DNA of 64,000 nucleotides from Marsupella aquatica (lineage: Eukaryota > Marchantiophyta). The stretch is from positions 26,598,001 through 26,662,000 of the forward strand of contig OZ316891.1 of assembly GCA_973895155.1 (NCBI GenBank). Direction: 5' to 3'. Position numbers and translations under genes: made by a program. The notes under the pieces were generated by a model, which was not told the DNA's origin, did not search any database, and saw only the letters and a list, made by a program, of their open reading frames with translations. This document shows positions 1-12,436 of the stretch, one piece after another. How positions within the stretch are numbered: the first letter of the stretch is position 1; the number at the start of each line of letters is the position of its first letter.

Positions 1-450
1 TTGCCTACAATGCCTTGGTAACAGCAGCTTAATACAATTGAAGGTCTAATATATTTTTATTGTTATCAATTCTAGTAAATGTAACCTAGAACTTTCATAA
101 TGAGGTGATCCAAATCTTGAGTGAGAATTCTCCTCCAATAATGCTCAAAAAATTGCAAAACATAAATAAATCACAAAGGGCATTAACAATTTGGTAAAGT
201 CTCTTTTATACCCTAGGAAGTCAGAGGGCGTGTTTGACCTGTCTCTTGACCTGCCTTGCCTACCTGGAAGGAATCTAGCTAAAGGAAAGCTTGCGCGGCT
301 GATTTTGTGCTCCCAGTTCCATAATAAGATCCGAGATGTAACCCATCTCCAATGCTGTAATGCTTTGGGGCAAACTTTGTTGGACAAAACTCCTTCATTA
401 TATAGCATGTTCATCCTGGAACATGTCTTTTATTTTGGTCTTCTAGTGAT

Positions 451-525
451 AAAGATACTAAAGAGTTGAGTACAAAGATACTAAAGAGTTGAGTTGTGTA
501 CAAAGATACTAAAGAGTTGAGTTAT
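451..525. repeat. Short tandem repeat, three copies
   Basis: The unit AAAGATACTAAAGAGTTGAG recurs three times, separated by TAC or TTGTGTAC spacers. A fourth diverged copy stands alone near 594-618. It has no coding meaning that I can see. Confidence 0.8.
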
Positions 526-868
526 GTAATTCATTTAAATAGGGACATGTAAAATATATGCACATAAAATCACATTATGACCAAGAAAGTAGAAAGGTAC
601 TAAAGAGTTGAGTTGTGCACATACAGTACAGATTTTAACTTGCTTCCAGGTAATGACATTCAACTCAATTAAAACCATAAATTTTACAAAGTAAACCATG
701 AAGGGAACTTAATACACGAGATGATCACATTGATCAAATTCATTTCTTACACTTTCATGAGAAAAAAGAGAATTCACTAAGGAGTGATTGAAAAGGAAAG
801 ATTAAACCTTGATGAGGGGAGTCAAATACATTCAAAATACTCTAAATTCACTAAAATTAAGAGGAGTC

Positions 869-1088
869 CTAAAGTTAATTTTAAATCAAATTAATACAAA
901 TTATTTACCTTGTTAAGGCACATTAAAATCAAAATACTTGACACAAAATATGAATGAAACAAAATCTGAAAGGTGGGAGTACTAAAGTTAATTTTAAATC
1001 AAATTAATACAAATGATTTACCTTGTTAAGGCACATTAAAATCAAAATACTTGACACAAAATATGAATGAGACAAAATCTGAAAGGTG
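869..1088. repeat. 113-bp direct tandem duplication
   Basis: The stretch from 869 (CTAAAGTTAATTTTAAATC) to about 981 is repeated almost unchanged from 982 to about 1088, a period of 113 bases. Only a few substitutions separate the copies, so the duplication is recent. Confidence 0.85.
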
Positions 1089-2159
1089 GATTCACCATTA
1101 TAGCAGCCTCGAAATATACATTACAACCGCTTATATCAAACACATCTCCTAAGTGATGCCCACCAGTGTTTTTTAGTGACAAAAATTAGCCAACTTGCTC
1201 GTCATTGAAAGTCTTGCCTACTGCAGGCAAAAATTCACCAGGCATTTCTCAACATAGACACATGTTGGGGGCGCTTTGCATTTCTCAACATAGACACAGA
1301 CGCCATTAGCCACAACTAATCTGATGGTTTTCCTCAAATCTAGGTAGATCTTACGGTCAGAAATTAACCTAAGAAAATTAGGTAAAGACATCTGCCACCT
1401 TGGCAAAAACGAGAAACCCTTCAAACTTACCTGGGCTTTCTTTCAGTTTAGGACATTCCAAAAGTTAGAGGGAATAGTGGCCCACCCGTTGTCCTGATGC
1501 TTAATCTTTGTCTAAAGCTACTTTTCAAGAAAGGAAAATTAAAGTGAATTTTAGTTCGTCAAATCAATCATGAGGGTGAACATGCAGCATACGTATGCAA
1601 CTTGTTCAGACTATATACGGTCTTGTACCCAACAAGTGACCCTCACCTACCATGAAAGAGCATTAATTAACCAGGGCCACTTCTATCCCAAAGTAGAAAC
1701 AGTTGCCGTTGTCTAAGTTCCTCTTCTACCTAGGAAGGGAATGAAGATGCATCCTTAACGGTTGCCTTTAGTGATTTTTTCTTTGTAATTTCAGGGCATT
1801 ATTGGGGAAAACACAGTAGTCAAGATTTGGATCAGCTTCTCCTCCAGTTTACAAACATTAATAAAACTAAGAGTCTCTTACCCCCTTAATCCTATCAATG
1901 TCGTGTTACAGGAACATTATGGGCAATATTGGCTATTCAAAACTTGAGCTAAAGCCTGGCTACTCAAAACTTGAGCTAAAGCCCTTGTGTTTCAGGGCAA
2001 TATATCCCACAATCCCATGTACACAAGACTCTACTATATACACAGCAGTACTGGAGTATGCACGGCCAAGAGGCTCTCAAACGATCCATACATTGGAGGA
2101 AAGAGGGTTGAAATAGGGCCTGAAAGTCAAAGAGCCACTTGCTGGCCCACTTGCTGGCT

Positions 2160-2275
2160 GAGGAAATAACCAATAGTCCGCTTACTACTCCCCCTCCCCA
2201 CACACACACTCACCTCCCCACCCCCAGGGATTGAACCTGGGACTTCTCAGTTCTAGGCTTGCCAAGTGATACCCA
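2160..2275 (-). mobile_element. tRNA-derived SINE-like fragment
   Basis: On the minus strand the sequence carries CCCAGGTTCAATCCCTGG, a good match to a tRNA T-arm and RNA polymerase III B box. It is preceded by an A-box-like CACTTGGCAAGCC about 30 bases upstream and followed by a GT-rich and G-rich tail. No complete tRNA cloverleaf can be drawn, so this is more likely a SINE or tRNA-derived fragment than a working tRNA gene. No target duplication was identified. Confidence 0.4.
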
Positions 2276-3625
2276 AATACACAGTCCTTCTCCTTTCTCT
2301 TGAGCCCTGGATTGCGGCAAATGGTGAAGAGGGGCGCAGGAGTGATACGATGTCAGGAGATATGCTGGCTCCACATTCGGTGCAATGTTTTACAGAGTGA
2401 GTTGTGGTTTAAGCTATTAGGGTGTGTCACAGATCAAACATAAGAAAAGTCTTATGGCTGAAATTTCTGGGACATAAGATTCTTACAGCTTAGGGAGTTT
2501 ATTTGGGTAGCGTGTAATGAATTATGTCCTGGCTAGCCATAAAAAAGTTTTATGTCATTGCCTGTACTTCCTTTATGGCTATGTTTTGACATGCCCAATT
2601 GGAGCTTATTGTGTGTATGAACCTAGCTACAGCTTCACAGCTCATGTTACTTATAAAGCGTCAACTAGAAGCTAGAGTTGTGGCCTAGGTCTAGAGTGAA
2701 ACCTCTAGATCCTAACTCCGTGGCTCGTCATGTGGATGGGAAAATTCATGACTATGATGCATGTCAAATGATAATCATGCATGCTTTTCGTTATGATTTC
2801 TATTTGCATTAAAAAATGGGTTCTATGCCCCCACCATAACATATGTGCATAGAAAGAAAAATGTGCATAGAAAAGAGTATGGTATGTTCTGAACTATTAT
2901 TAAAATGATGACATGCATGATGCTTTTTTTTATTTTAAGAATGTGAATAATATATATATTTTGGTGATATTTTTATTGTACTCCCCTCTATTCACGTTTG
3001 AAGAATGGGTAATGGGGGGCTAGTAAGGAAAAATTACAATAGTGGGCTTATGGAAAAGCTTCTGAGCTAGTTTAAGAGTGACAGTTGCAGCTGACAGTTG
3101 TTGCTGTGTATGATTGTAACGGATGACTCGTACAAAATTTTGGTATACTTCCTACTAGCCTGAATGCCCCAGCTTTGCTACAAAATAGATGGCTATTACC
3201 ATAGTGCCCATTTCCAGTTCCACCTCAACTTAGCTGTGCCCCTAGGTCATGGTCCGGTCTAGATCCTTATCCCATGTTTGGATTTCAATTATTAGATAGA
3301 TTCACGCACATCTCTCTATCGAATGTTGATCATTTTCACCTAGCACAATTGGACTAGGTTCATAAAGCTCAATAATGCCATTGGAGCACACTTTGAGATC
3401 TCATTGAAGCTTCAGAGTCCCATAGCATTGGAGACAAGATTTGGGATTGGAGATCCCATCCATGGGCATTGTCCAGATTCTCTGAGTCTGAGTTTTGATA
3501 ATGAATCAAAGCCTAAGAGTTACCCAACAGGGACCCAGAAATGCCTGCTCCAAAGCAGGACGTCTATCCTCTGTTGGATGGATGGGCCTGCTTTAGGTTT
3601 TCAAGGCAAAAAAAAGCCTAAGAGC

Positions 3626-3727
3626 TACAGACAGGTCTTCTGATCGAAGCACCTCCATCTTCACTGTTTCTAATGTACAGACTGGTCTTCTGAAGCACCT
3701 CCATCTTCACTGTTTCTAATTGTACAG
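3626..3727. repeat. ~48-bp tandem duplication
   Basis: Two adjacent copies share GGTCTTCTGA and then AGCACCTCCATCTTCACTGT plus TTCTAAT. They differ by a short insertion (TCG) and a few bases. Confidence 0.75.
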
Positions 3728-4802
3728 TTAACTTAGAACCCAAGCATAAAATGTATGATACTTTATGCCGCGGAAGGAATGGGGCATTCACAGTGAAACA
3801 AGTCCGTTCTAAAATCAGGGTGGGATCAAAATAAGATCTGAGGTGGTGGCTGCTGTAGAAAGTCAACACCATGGCTGCCCGCTCGAGAAATTCAACTAAA
3901 GTGTCGGCTACTTGAGAAAGTCAAAAAAGGACTCCGTGCTGGTCTTCTTCCCGCAGATACCTCCCAATCCCAATCCCAATCCCAATAATGCTTGAATGGC
4001 TCTTCAAAGATCGGTGGTGCCCAGGACAATGTCTCTTGTGTCCCACGGCAAGCTCAAAGTGAGCTCGACGATGAGCTCCTACAATCTTTCCTAGCGAGGT
4101 TCTGGTTGTTCATGTCTAGAATGATCTCCTCATTGCGAAATATAGTCTCAGGTCGATCCAGAAGCTCGGCATTCAATGCCTGAGCTGTACGTCCCTGTTT
4201 GGTAGATATTTTTCTCTTTTGCCTTTTGAGCCTTATGTGGACCTAGGATCACTTTTCTAACAGATTGATTGAGAGCTTTTTGTTCATAACATCGATGTGA
4301 TTGATTTGCTGTATGGAAACGTCAACTTGGCTTGATGCAATTCGTGGAAGTGGACCGCACTTTAGATCACTGCTGGGTTTATATATATGCGTATCGAATT
4401 GCGTCTTAGTCTCCGGCTCCGTCTCAGTGGATTTGGATTTCCACTCTGATGCCAGCTTGCAGAGTTGGGGGCGTGGCAGCCTATGCATCAGTGATCTATT
4501 GTCTCCAATTTGAAGCTCGACAATTCTCATCCGGGGATGGAGCTCTGGCTCCGTCTGAGTCTGACCGTGAGTCTCAGGCCAGGACTCGCTGACGTGTCCT
4601 CAAGAAATTACCCTGCCTGCGGAACTGAAATGGTGCAGTATTGAGTTTTTTTCCAGCTTGGAGATCAAGATAATATAGTCTTGATAGCACCTACGTACAA
4701 CTAAGCTCGATCTGCAGGGGCTAGCTGGCTTGGATGCATCGTGGTCATCTTGATCACTGGCAGGACCTTACGTGATCTGGAGTTTCTTTCAGATCAGTGA
4801 AG

Positions 4803-7800
4803 ATGGGCATCATAAGTCTCGAAATCTTGGTACCCAAAGTCATTCTGCTCATCCTATGCCTCGATTGCCTCGCTACTTGTTCAGATCTTTCTAGCAGAGA
4901 CTTTATTGGCGTTCACGGGAGTGGTCACATCAGGGCATCTCATGAGCGAAGAGGGTTTCGTCGTCAACAGGGCCACGCAGCCCCAAGGAGAAGCAGACCG
5001 TCCTTTCTTGAGGTCAGCCAATCGCAGCAGAACGTTAGTTGTACGGAAGCTGAGTTGCTCTTAGCGTTTCGGAACGGGGTCGCTCACGATCCCTTCAATT
5101 TCCTCTCCGGTTGGAACAGAAACAACACCTCAAACTATTGTAACTGGGCCGGTGTACAGTGCAGCAACAGCAGCGGCTCGATCGGACAAGTGATTGCTCT
5201 CCACATCTCGGGATATGGGCTGATGGGGACTATTTCTCCCTCTCTAGGTGGTCTGCAATTCCTGCAGTCACTCGATCTTTCGGCCAATTTCTTTGAAGGA
5301 GGCATTCCAATCAGCATCGCCAATTGTTCCAACCTGAGCGTCCTGGACTTGTCACAAAACTTGGTGAGTGGCATTATCCCCATAGAACTGGCGGCACTGC
5401 CGAATCTGCAGGAGCTGAACTTGTCAGGGAATGTGTTGAAAGGTGCTATTGCTCCGTCATTTTCGAATCTATCCGCCTTGAGAGTCCTAGACCTGGAATA
5501 CAATCAGCTCCAAGGCGATATTATGTCGTTGGCCTGGGGTGGATTTGGAAAATTAGAGACCCTCAATCTGGACTCCAATATGATTTCCGGTGCTATTCCC
5601 GAGTCATTGGGTAATTGCACCAGTTTGATTGATTTATATTTGTCGAACAACAGCTTCTCTGGGCTTGTCACGGACATTTTTGGAGGGCTGCAGAAGTTGG
5701 AGGGGCTTTACTTGGAGGCTAATTTTCTCAATGGGTCAATCCCACCATCTTTGGGTGCTCTGAAGGCCCTTCGTTCGCTTGGACTCGGTCAGAATTTACT
5801 TGTAGGAGGGATCCCCGACGATCTGGGAAATTTACAGCAGCTCACTGTTATGTACCTCAGTGAAAATTTTCTCACAGGGTCTATACCTGCTTCCCTGGTC
5901 AACTGCTCTTCACTGACTGAATTGCTTTTATGGGAGAACCAGTTGAGTGGACAATTACCCGCTGATATTGGCTTGTTGTCTCAGCTCCAGGAGCTATACT
6001 TGTGGAATAACAGTTTCACAGGTGTCATCCCTTCCAGCCTGTTAAACTGTACCTCTCTGACTGACATAATCATCAGCACCAATTTCTTCAGTGGGGAGAT
6101 TCCCCAGGCCCTGGGTAGTTCGCTAAGCAACCTGCAATTCCTTTATCTCCAGATCAACAGTTTCCAAGGTGCAATTCCCGCCTCGCTCAGCAATATCTCC
6201 CATCTTGAGGAAGCTTTGTTCGATCGCAACCAGCTCACTGGCGAGATTCCTCGTGAGCTTGGGCTTCTTAAGAACTTGACAAGATTGGATCTCTCGAGCA
6301 ATTTTCTTGTGGGTCAGATTCCTCCTGATATCAGGAATTTAGCTAACCTGAACTCTCTTTCCCTGGCGAAAAATCGGCTTGTTGGCCACATTCCCCCGTC
6401 TGTCGGTCAACTCGCCAACCTACAAGGACTGGACCTGTCTGATAACTATTTGACAGGGGGCATTCCACGTGAGCTATCTCATTGTACTCAGCTTTCTGTG
6501 CTGGACTTGAGTGGAAATGCTCTCACAGGTAGCATCCCGGACGAGATTGGAAACCTGACGGCCCTGAATCGACTGTATCTGAACGATAACCAATTGACAG
6601 GCTCAATATCAGCCGTTCTCAGGCACAGCTCGACAAATCTCATCGAAATAAATGTAGCCTACAACAGTTTCAGCGGTGTCATTGCCGGGTTCGACTTTGG
6701 GCCTCTGCGAAATCTTCAGCTGAGCTTGGACATGTCTCACAATTTGTTTTCCGGGGCCCTACCGTCAGGGATTGGAGCACTCGAGGTGGTTCAGAACATC
6801 AACTTGTCTTTCAATGCCTTTTCAGGTAATTCCTAGTTTTTAATGCGCATCTTGTCCTTTTGATTTGGGACAATAGAGCCCGCATTCGCCCGAATTGTTG
6901 TATGAGAACCTGAATGACGAGGATAGGAAAGTCCAGGTGTGGTTTCTGTAATGTCGCAGTCGGATGTCAATTTAGCACACATTTCTCGATGTTAAGTATC
7001 AATTTCCAATTTCATGGGTAGCGTCCAATAATGATGAATGTCGGAATTCTTTAGTAAACAATATGCGGCAGACGTGAATGGCACGGGAGAGGAAAGAAGC
7101 AATTTGCAGTTTCATTGAGAGGGTTGAGTGGAAAAACAGGTGACTATTTGAATTCTTTACTAACTATATGCTGCAGAGACCTGAATAGAAGTAATGGACC
7201 AAAATCTTCTCACCTTCGAGCTCGAGTAGAAATTTGGTAAACAATAAGCGGCACACACCTGAATGGAAGTGGAAGGGAGCACGATATGCTCTCCTTAGAA
7301 CTCGAGTGGAAATTTGAGCAAGTACTGCGTATGACATTGTTTTAATTTCTGGAAGGCCGTGTTCTGAAATGGTCGCCAGGTACTGTAGCTTGGAGTGAAT
7401 CTGGAGGACTTGAAATGACTGGAATAGAAATCAAGCTCAGCATATAGTACGCTTCCAATTGTTAGTCTTGCATAGGATTTTAGAGTAAAGCGTCCCTCGC
7501 CAAAATGCGAGTGATCGAGTCACGTCCCGGCAGCCATAGCCTCCAATGTTTTCCGGGGAGGAAATTCAGCTCATGAGCTAAACCTTACAACGGCTCGCAG
7601 AAAGGAAGGAATCTCATCATGACTGTATATCCTATCCTAATTTGTTTACCAACAATTCTAGATGCTCCCCCTGTTTGTGTGCTGTTGTAAGGTAACTTAG
7701 AAATACCATGAAACAGAGTGTGTTTCAATTACCCACCCCGTTAACCACTAGTTCCGATCCCACAGCAAAATTGCTAACACACACATGGCGATGATGATGA

Positions 7801-10504
7801 TCGTGCTGCAGGTCCGATCCCGGGGGCTTTCAGCCAATGCACCGGTCTGCAAGTTTTGGATCTCTCATCCAACAACCTGGACGGCCAAATCCCTGAATCA
7901 CTCACCACTCTGCAGCACTTGGCCTCCTTCAACGTCTCATTCAACCACCTGACCGGCTCCGTTCCAAGCTCGGGCCCGTTTGCTTATTTCAACAACGGAT
8001 CGTTCCTTGGAAACCCCAATCTCTGCGGCTCAGTGCTCCCCAACAAGTGCAAGTCGTCCTGCAGCGGCATCGGTTGTCATCGGCTCTGGATTGTGATCAT
8101 TCCTGCCGTGGCTGCCGGAATCGCCGCTGGTGTGGCTCTGGCTGCAATCTGGGTCCTGCTCGTTGCGAGAAGGGGCGATTCCAGTGGCACAATTGCGCCA
8201 GCCATGCCCAATGCGAGTCATTTCACGAGGGAACTCGAGGGATTGAGCTTGGGCGACATCGTGGCCGCCACGAATGGATTCAGCGACGGGAACATCATTG
8301 GAGTGGGCTCCAAGAGCACAGTCTTCGCAGGGGTGCTGCCTTCTGGTGTCATGATTGCTGTGAAGCGTTTGGAGCTGAGAAATGACGATCGAGCCATTAC
8401 CCATCTCTACATTGAACTCCAGGTAATCATTCATTTTCTTGACGATTTCATACCTCTTCTATTCCAGAACATCAATCGTCAAGAAATTGATGACTCTCCT
8501 AACTATGCTTTCATAGCTCTCTATTCCAAAACACTACTCATCAAGAAAATGTTGACTCTCCTAAACGCTGCTTTCATAAGACTAATCCTCAAGAAGGTAA
8601 TGACTCTCCTCAACGATGAGCTCATAATTCTCTATTCCAGAACACTAATCCTCAAGACAATGATGACTCTCCTAACGATGATTTCATAACTTTCTATTCC
8701 AGACCATTAGTCATCAAGAAAATGATGACTCTCTTAAACTCAGAATCACAAGTAATAGACTTGTCCTTAAAGTCTTACAAGCTTGTTTCTTAAACTCTTT
8801 GAAAAACGTTTTTACATCGATTTGCTTACCAATAACTTTTCATGCAAATCTTTTCTGTTGTTCCGCGTTTTTTTCACTTAGGCTAGTTTTGTCAAAAGAG
8901 AGCCACCGGTCAAAACAGTCACGACCTTTTCGTGTTAGAAAATCAATGGTATTCTTAAAGTTAAAACTTGAAGTCAAGTTGACTCGATGCCAGCTGTAGC
9001 AGAGCAAATATCTTGGGTTGTTGGAAGCTGTAACAGAGCAAAAACTCTTGGGTTGCTTAGAAAATCAAAAAAGTTTGTTGAGGTTGGCTGGAAGCCAGCT
9101 GTAACATAGCAAAACTCTTTGGTTGCTAGAAAACCAATAAGTTTGTGGAAGTGAACTTGAAGCCAGCTGTAAACTAGCAAAAACTCTTGGGTTGCTAGAA
9201 AATCAATAAGTTGATGGCTTATAACTTGAAAGTAGGAGAGTTCCTGGGTTGCAAGAAAATCAACAAGTTTGGCGTTAACTGGAAACAAGCTAAATAGCAA
9301 AACGCTTGGGTTGCAAGAAACCAATATGTTTATTGAAATTGAGCCAGTTCCACATCAGAAAATTAAATGGGACCAGCAAGCAATTATGCATCCCCTCTCA
9401 ACAACTAGACACTAAAACATTTTCTTGTGATTATGCAGAGGCTATCCAAAGTGGAGCATCCCAATCTGCTGAAAGTCCATGGAATGTTTTCCACAGGAGA
9501 TCTGAAGTTTTTAGTCCTGGAGCACATGCCTAATGGCACCCTACACAAGCAGATGTATCAGGGTGGAAATTGCAGTCTCACTTGGGCTCAACGGCTGGAC
9601 ATAGCGCTTGGTGTTGCAGAGGGTATGGTATATTTGCATAATGCTCGCTCCAAGCCCATTATCCATTTGGATCTGAAGCCCAGTAACATCCTCTTGGATT
9701 CAAACATGGAGCCCAAAGTGTCGGATTATGGGATCTCCAGATATCTCAACCACGAGAGCCATGTTGACACAACCATCTCCAGCAATTTATATGGCACCAT
9801 TGGATACATTCCTCCAGGTACTTGTGCAGCTCAACATTGCTGATAGCTATAAATAAACTTGGAGCCCAGTAGAAATCATGGTCTAAGTTGGCATTCTGAA
9901 CCCACAAGGCAGACTTCTACTATAGATTGTTTAGGATTTTGTTGTTTAGTTTGTGCAGTCTTGTCTTTAATAACATGGGATGAAAATGATGGTTTACAAG
10001 ATTCCAAAGGTCATTCAGAATATAGTTGGTATGGTCATTTGGGTGGTCACTAGCTAACTGGTCCTCCATTTGATTTGATAAAATCAAAGCACATGTAAAG
10101 GTTTCGAATGTCTTCTACATTGGTCTGATTGTGATTTGGTTGAATGTGCAGAGTATGGAGCCTTGACAAGGGTATCTACAACTGGAGATGTTTACAACTT
10201 TGGGGTGGTGCTCATGGAGCTGGTCACCCGGAAGCAGCCTACAGATGATATCTTTGGGCAGGATGTCTCTCTTCGCTCATGGGTAGTAGATGCTTTTCCC
10301 AGCAGGACCTCTCAAATCCTTGACAGTGCACTCCGCGAGGATCTGGCTCAAAATGAGAAGGATGTGGGTGTTCATCTCATACTTCGTCTGGCCATAGCTT
10401 GCACCCGAAATACACCCAAGGATAGGCCCACAATGATTCAAGCTAGAGACATGCTGATGGAAATCAAGTCAATTGATCAGCCTCACAAGAGTGGGCTGCA
10501 TTAA
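4803..10504 (+). CDS. LRR receptor-like serine/threonine kinase, FLS2/XII-like
   Basis: Four exons: 4803-6825, 7812-8422, 9439-9817 and 10152-10504. All introns are GT/AG and all junctions keep frame, giving about 1121 residues. Order of parts: signal peptide (1-27), an unusual basic insertion (about 28-85), an LRR N-cap with paired Cys, about twenty plant-type LRRs, a C-terminal Cys cap, a transmembrane segment (766-792) and a kinase. The glycine loop GVGSKSTVF, Lys859 (AVKRL) and Glu876 are present. The catalytic loop is HLDLKPSN (954-961), so Leu replaces the Arg of HRD (non-RD), and DFG is DYG (974-976). The C-terminal lobe motif ELVTRKQPTDD is typical of subfamily XII. Such receptors sense ligands at the plasma membrane, often in immunity; the ligand here is unknown. 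The start was set at the ATG before the hydrophobic segment; the GTG two codons upstream is not needed. Family is firm; function is inferred. Confidence 0.9.
6826..7811 (+). other. Intron 1 of the LRR kinase gene
   Basis: GTAATT donor and CTGCAG acceptor, 986 bases. It splits a glycine codon inside the last LRRs. The first half holds about three degenerate ~90-110-bp repeats sharing TTTGGTAAACAATAAGCGGC-like and CTCGAGTGGAAATTTG-like segments (about 7020-7330). Near 7495-7550 there is a possible weak tRNA-derived sequence. No separate gene was seen. Confidence 0.8.
8440..8735. repeat. ~70-bp minisatellite in intron 2 of the LRR kinase gene
   Basis: Four to five degenerate units with the order TCTATTCCAGAAC, AATCNTCAAGAAA, TGATGACTCTCCTAA and a T-rich end. 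Several units contain TCTATTCCAG, which looks like a 3' splice site. The array begins just after the donor at 8423. Confidence 0.8.
8990..9325. repeat. ~60-bp minisatellite, second array in intron 2
   Basis: Five or so units containing AGCCAGCTGTAACAGAGCAA, then AACTCTTGGGTTGC and AGAAAATCAATAAGTTTG. The array sits between the first minisatellite and the acceptor at 9438 and is unrelated to it in sequence. Confidence 0.8.
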
Positions 10505-11065
10505 TCCACAACTTGCTCTCAAGTCAGACATTAACATGTTCCCTAGTAAATCATTACAAAGCTTAGATGAATCATATTAGGGTCGTCTGTGGTAGTTACT
10601 TTCCTAATATAATTTTTTGAGTCATATTAGAGTTGAGGGGTCTTCTGCAAATTCTGGTGGTATGTGCAAATAGTGTAATGGTTTGGTTATTGCAAGGGCA
10701 AATTGAATAGTACTTGGTAATATTCAGAGGCTTCATTCCAGTTTTGATTTCTTTTATTCAAGGAAATCTTTAAATGAGTGTTCAAATTCCAAGGCTGAGC
10801 AGCCAGTTCACATAGCTTGGCTTTAAAATATCATTTTTTTCTGGAAAATCATTATCTGTGACAATGTAGAACTGTGAGCTTTCAATGAAACCCATTGGAT
10901 TTCAACAGAAGTGTAGAAACCACTAAAACCCACTTTTTCTTGGACGAATATGGTTGACGTTAACATTCATTCGGCAAGTGAGCAGGAAAGCTTACTCCCA
11001 ACCTTACATTTCCCTTGAGGCAAGTGTGGTTTCAGACAGGGCGTTTGAAATGAACTGTCCACACT

Positions 11066-11190
11066 TAAACTAGAGATGGCGCAGGCATGTTGGGCACGTA
11101 GCTCTCGATGGTAGAGCATTACTTTGAGTATCCTAGATTTAATTCCTAGATCACTTAAACTAGAGATGGTGCAGGCATGTTTGAAATGAA
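11066..11190 (+). mobile_element. tRNA-like SINE fragment, with partial second copy
   Basis: ACTAGAGATGGYGCAGGCATGT leads into a tRNA-like stretch, GTAGCTCTCGATGGTAGAGC (D-arm/A-box-like) and then GATTTAATTCCTAGA (T-arm-like, with a degraded B box). A truncated second copy follows at about 11158-11185, and a related copy lies at 12363-12436. Repetition plus D-arm resemblance supports a tRNA-derived SINE family. No poly-A or T-rich tail was identified. Confidence 0.45.
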
Positions 11191-11353
11191 CCACACTTAA
11201 ATTAATCCGTGGACTCCCATGTTATTTTTAAAGGCAATTATCTAGAAACTGAAGCCTAGATGGACCTCCAAATCTGAAGAAAAATAATTCAAAAATGAAC
11301 AAGTCAATGTTTTACACTTGAAATAGTTGTCAGACTTACCAAGGAAACCATAA

Positions 11354-11389
11354 TTAACATCAATCACAAAATTTTGTGATTGATGTTAA
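11354..11389. repeat. Perfect 36-bp palindrome
   Basis: Arms of 18 bases (TTAACATCAATCACAAAA and its exact complement) meet with no spacer. It could form a cruciform or an RNA hairpin with no true loop. It does not resemble a terminator and lies outside any gene. Confidence 0.95.
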
Positions 11390-12362
11390 CTACTGTTTAA
11401 TGTGTGGGTAGCTTAATTGCCCACTTCAGCAAAACAATGCTTGACGGTTTCCTCCAAGTTATCAAAGGGATGCTGGATGCACTCAAGTTGTATCGAAAGT
11501 AATCACTTTTCAATTCTTACACGCAAATAGACAAAGAGAGAGAAGTTTATCGGTGTCATCAAATCACTAACCTTGCAAAATTGTTTAAGACAAAAAGTTT
11601 CATGGAAACAAATCTTCAATTGTGAGATTCTAAATGGATTGAAAGCTAGAGAAATTTAGAAACTCATGACCACTTTAGTATTTGATAAAATCTCCCAATG
11701 TCACACTCATTGGAAAGGTAGAGAACACTGGAAACTTATAATCTCCTCAAAACTCAACTAAATCTATCAATGTTAATTTCATTAAAAAGCTACATAAATT
11801 CTAAAATTCATGATCTCCTTAGTACTTGATAAAATCTGTCAATTTTAGGTTGATTCTCATGGAAGGGGTCAACATTTCAGGGGTTGTACAACAAAAATTT
11901 ATATTCGCATTAGAGATTACGAAATCACGGGTAAAATCTAATTTTCAAATTACTTACTCAATTTTTATTGAATGGTGACAATGCTAAGCTCATCAAGACC
12001 GTCTCTTCAAGACCTTTCCAATGCCATATTATATGTGAGTTTCATTATGGTTTGATTCAACAATGTCAAATTGAAGATTGCTATGGGAAAATTTTATGTT
12101 TTGAATATAATCAAAATGTAAATACAACTGTTATTGGGAGTAGTTTTACCTCAATCTTTTTGTCTTTTGATTTGCATGTCAGTTATTTTTACATTCTTTT
12201 TTATGGCATGGTGTCCCAGTTTTTACAGCAAAGTTGCCACAAACACGACTATAGAAGTTAATTTTATCCAAAAAACAAGTCCCTTCCTGTTTGCAACATG
12301 TCATTATGATGTGGTGCGCTATGGAGCTAGGAATTTTGGAAAGGACCTCTAATGGGGGTCCA

Positions 12363-12436
12363 TAACTAGAGATGGTGCAGGCATGTTGGGCGTGATAGAG
12401 CATTACTTTGAGTATTCTAGATTTAATTCCTAGCTG
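12363..12436 (+). mobile_element. Second SINE-like copy
   Basis: Related to the copy at 11066, sharing ACTAGAGATGGTGCAGGCAT and GAGCATTACTTTGAGTAT, then TAGATTTAATTCCTAG. Part of the D-arm region is deleted compared with the first copy. Confidence 0.45.

Larger units (their letters stand above)
1..4802. other. Intergenic region, no gene recognised
   Basis: AT-rich DNA with stops in all frames and only short open stretches that resemble no family I know. It holds several small tandem repeats and a SINE-like piece, listed separately. The last ~250 bases should contain the promoter and 5' leader of the receptor kinase gene; no TATA box could be assigned with confidence. Confidence 0.6.

Noticed and set aside
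2160-2275. A functional tRNA gene
   Set aside because: B box is good, but no acceptor stem or anticodon arm can be drawn around it.
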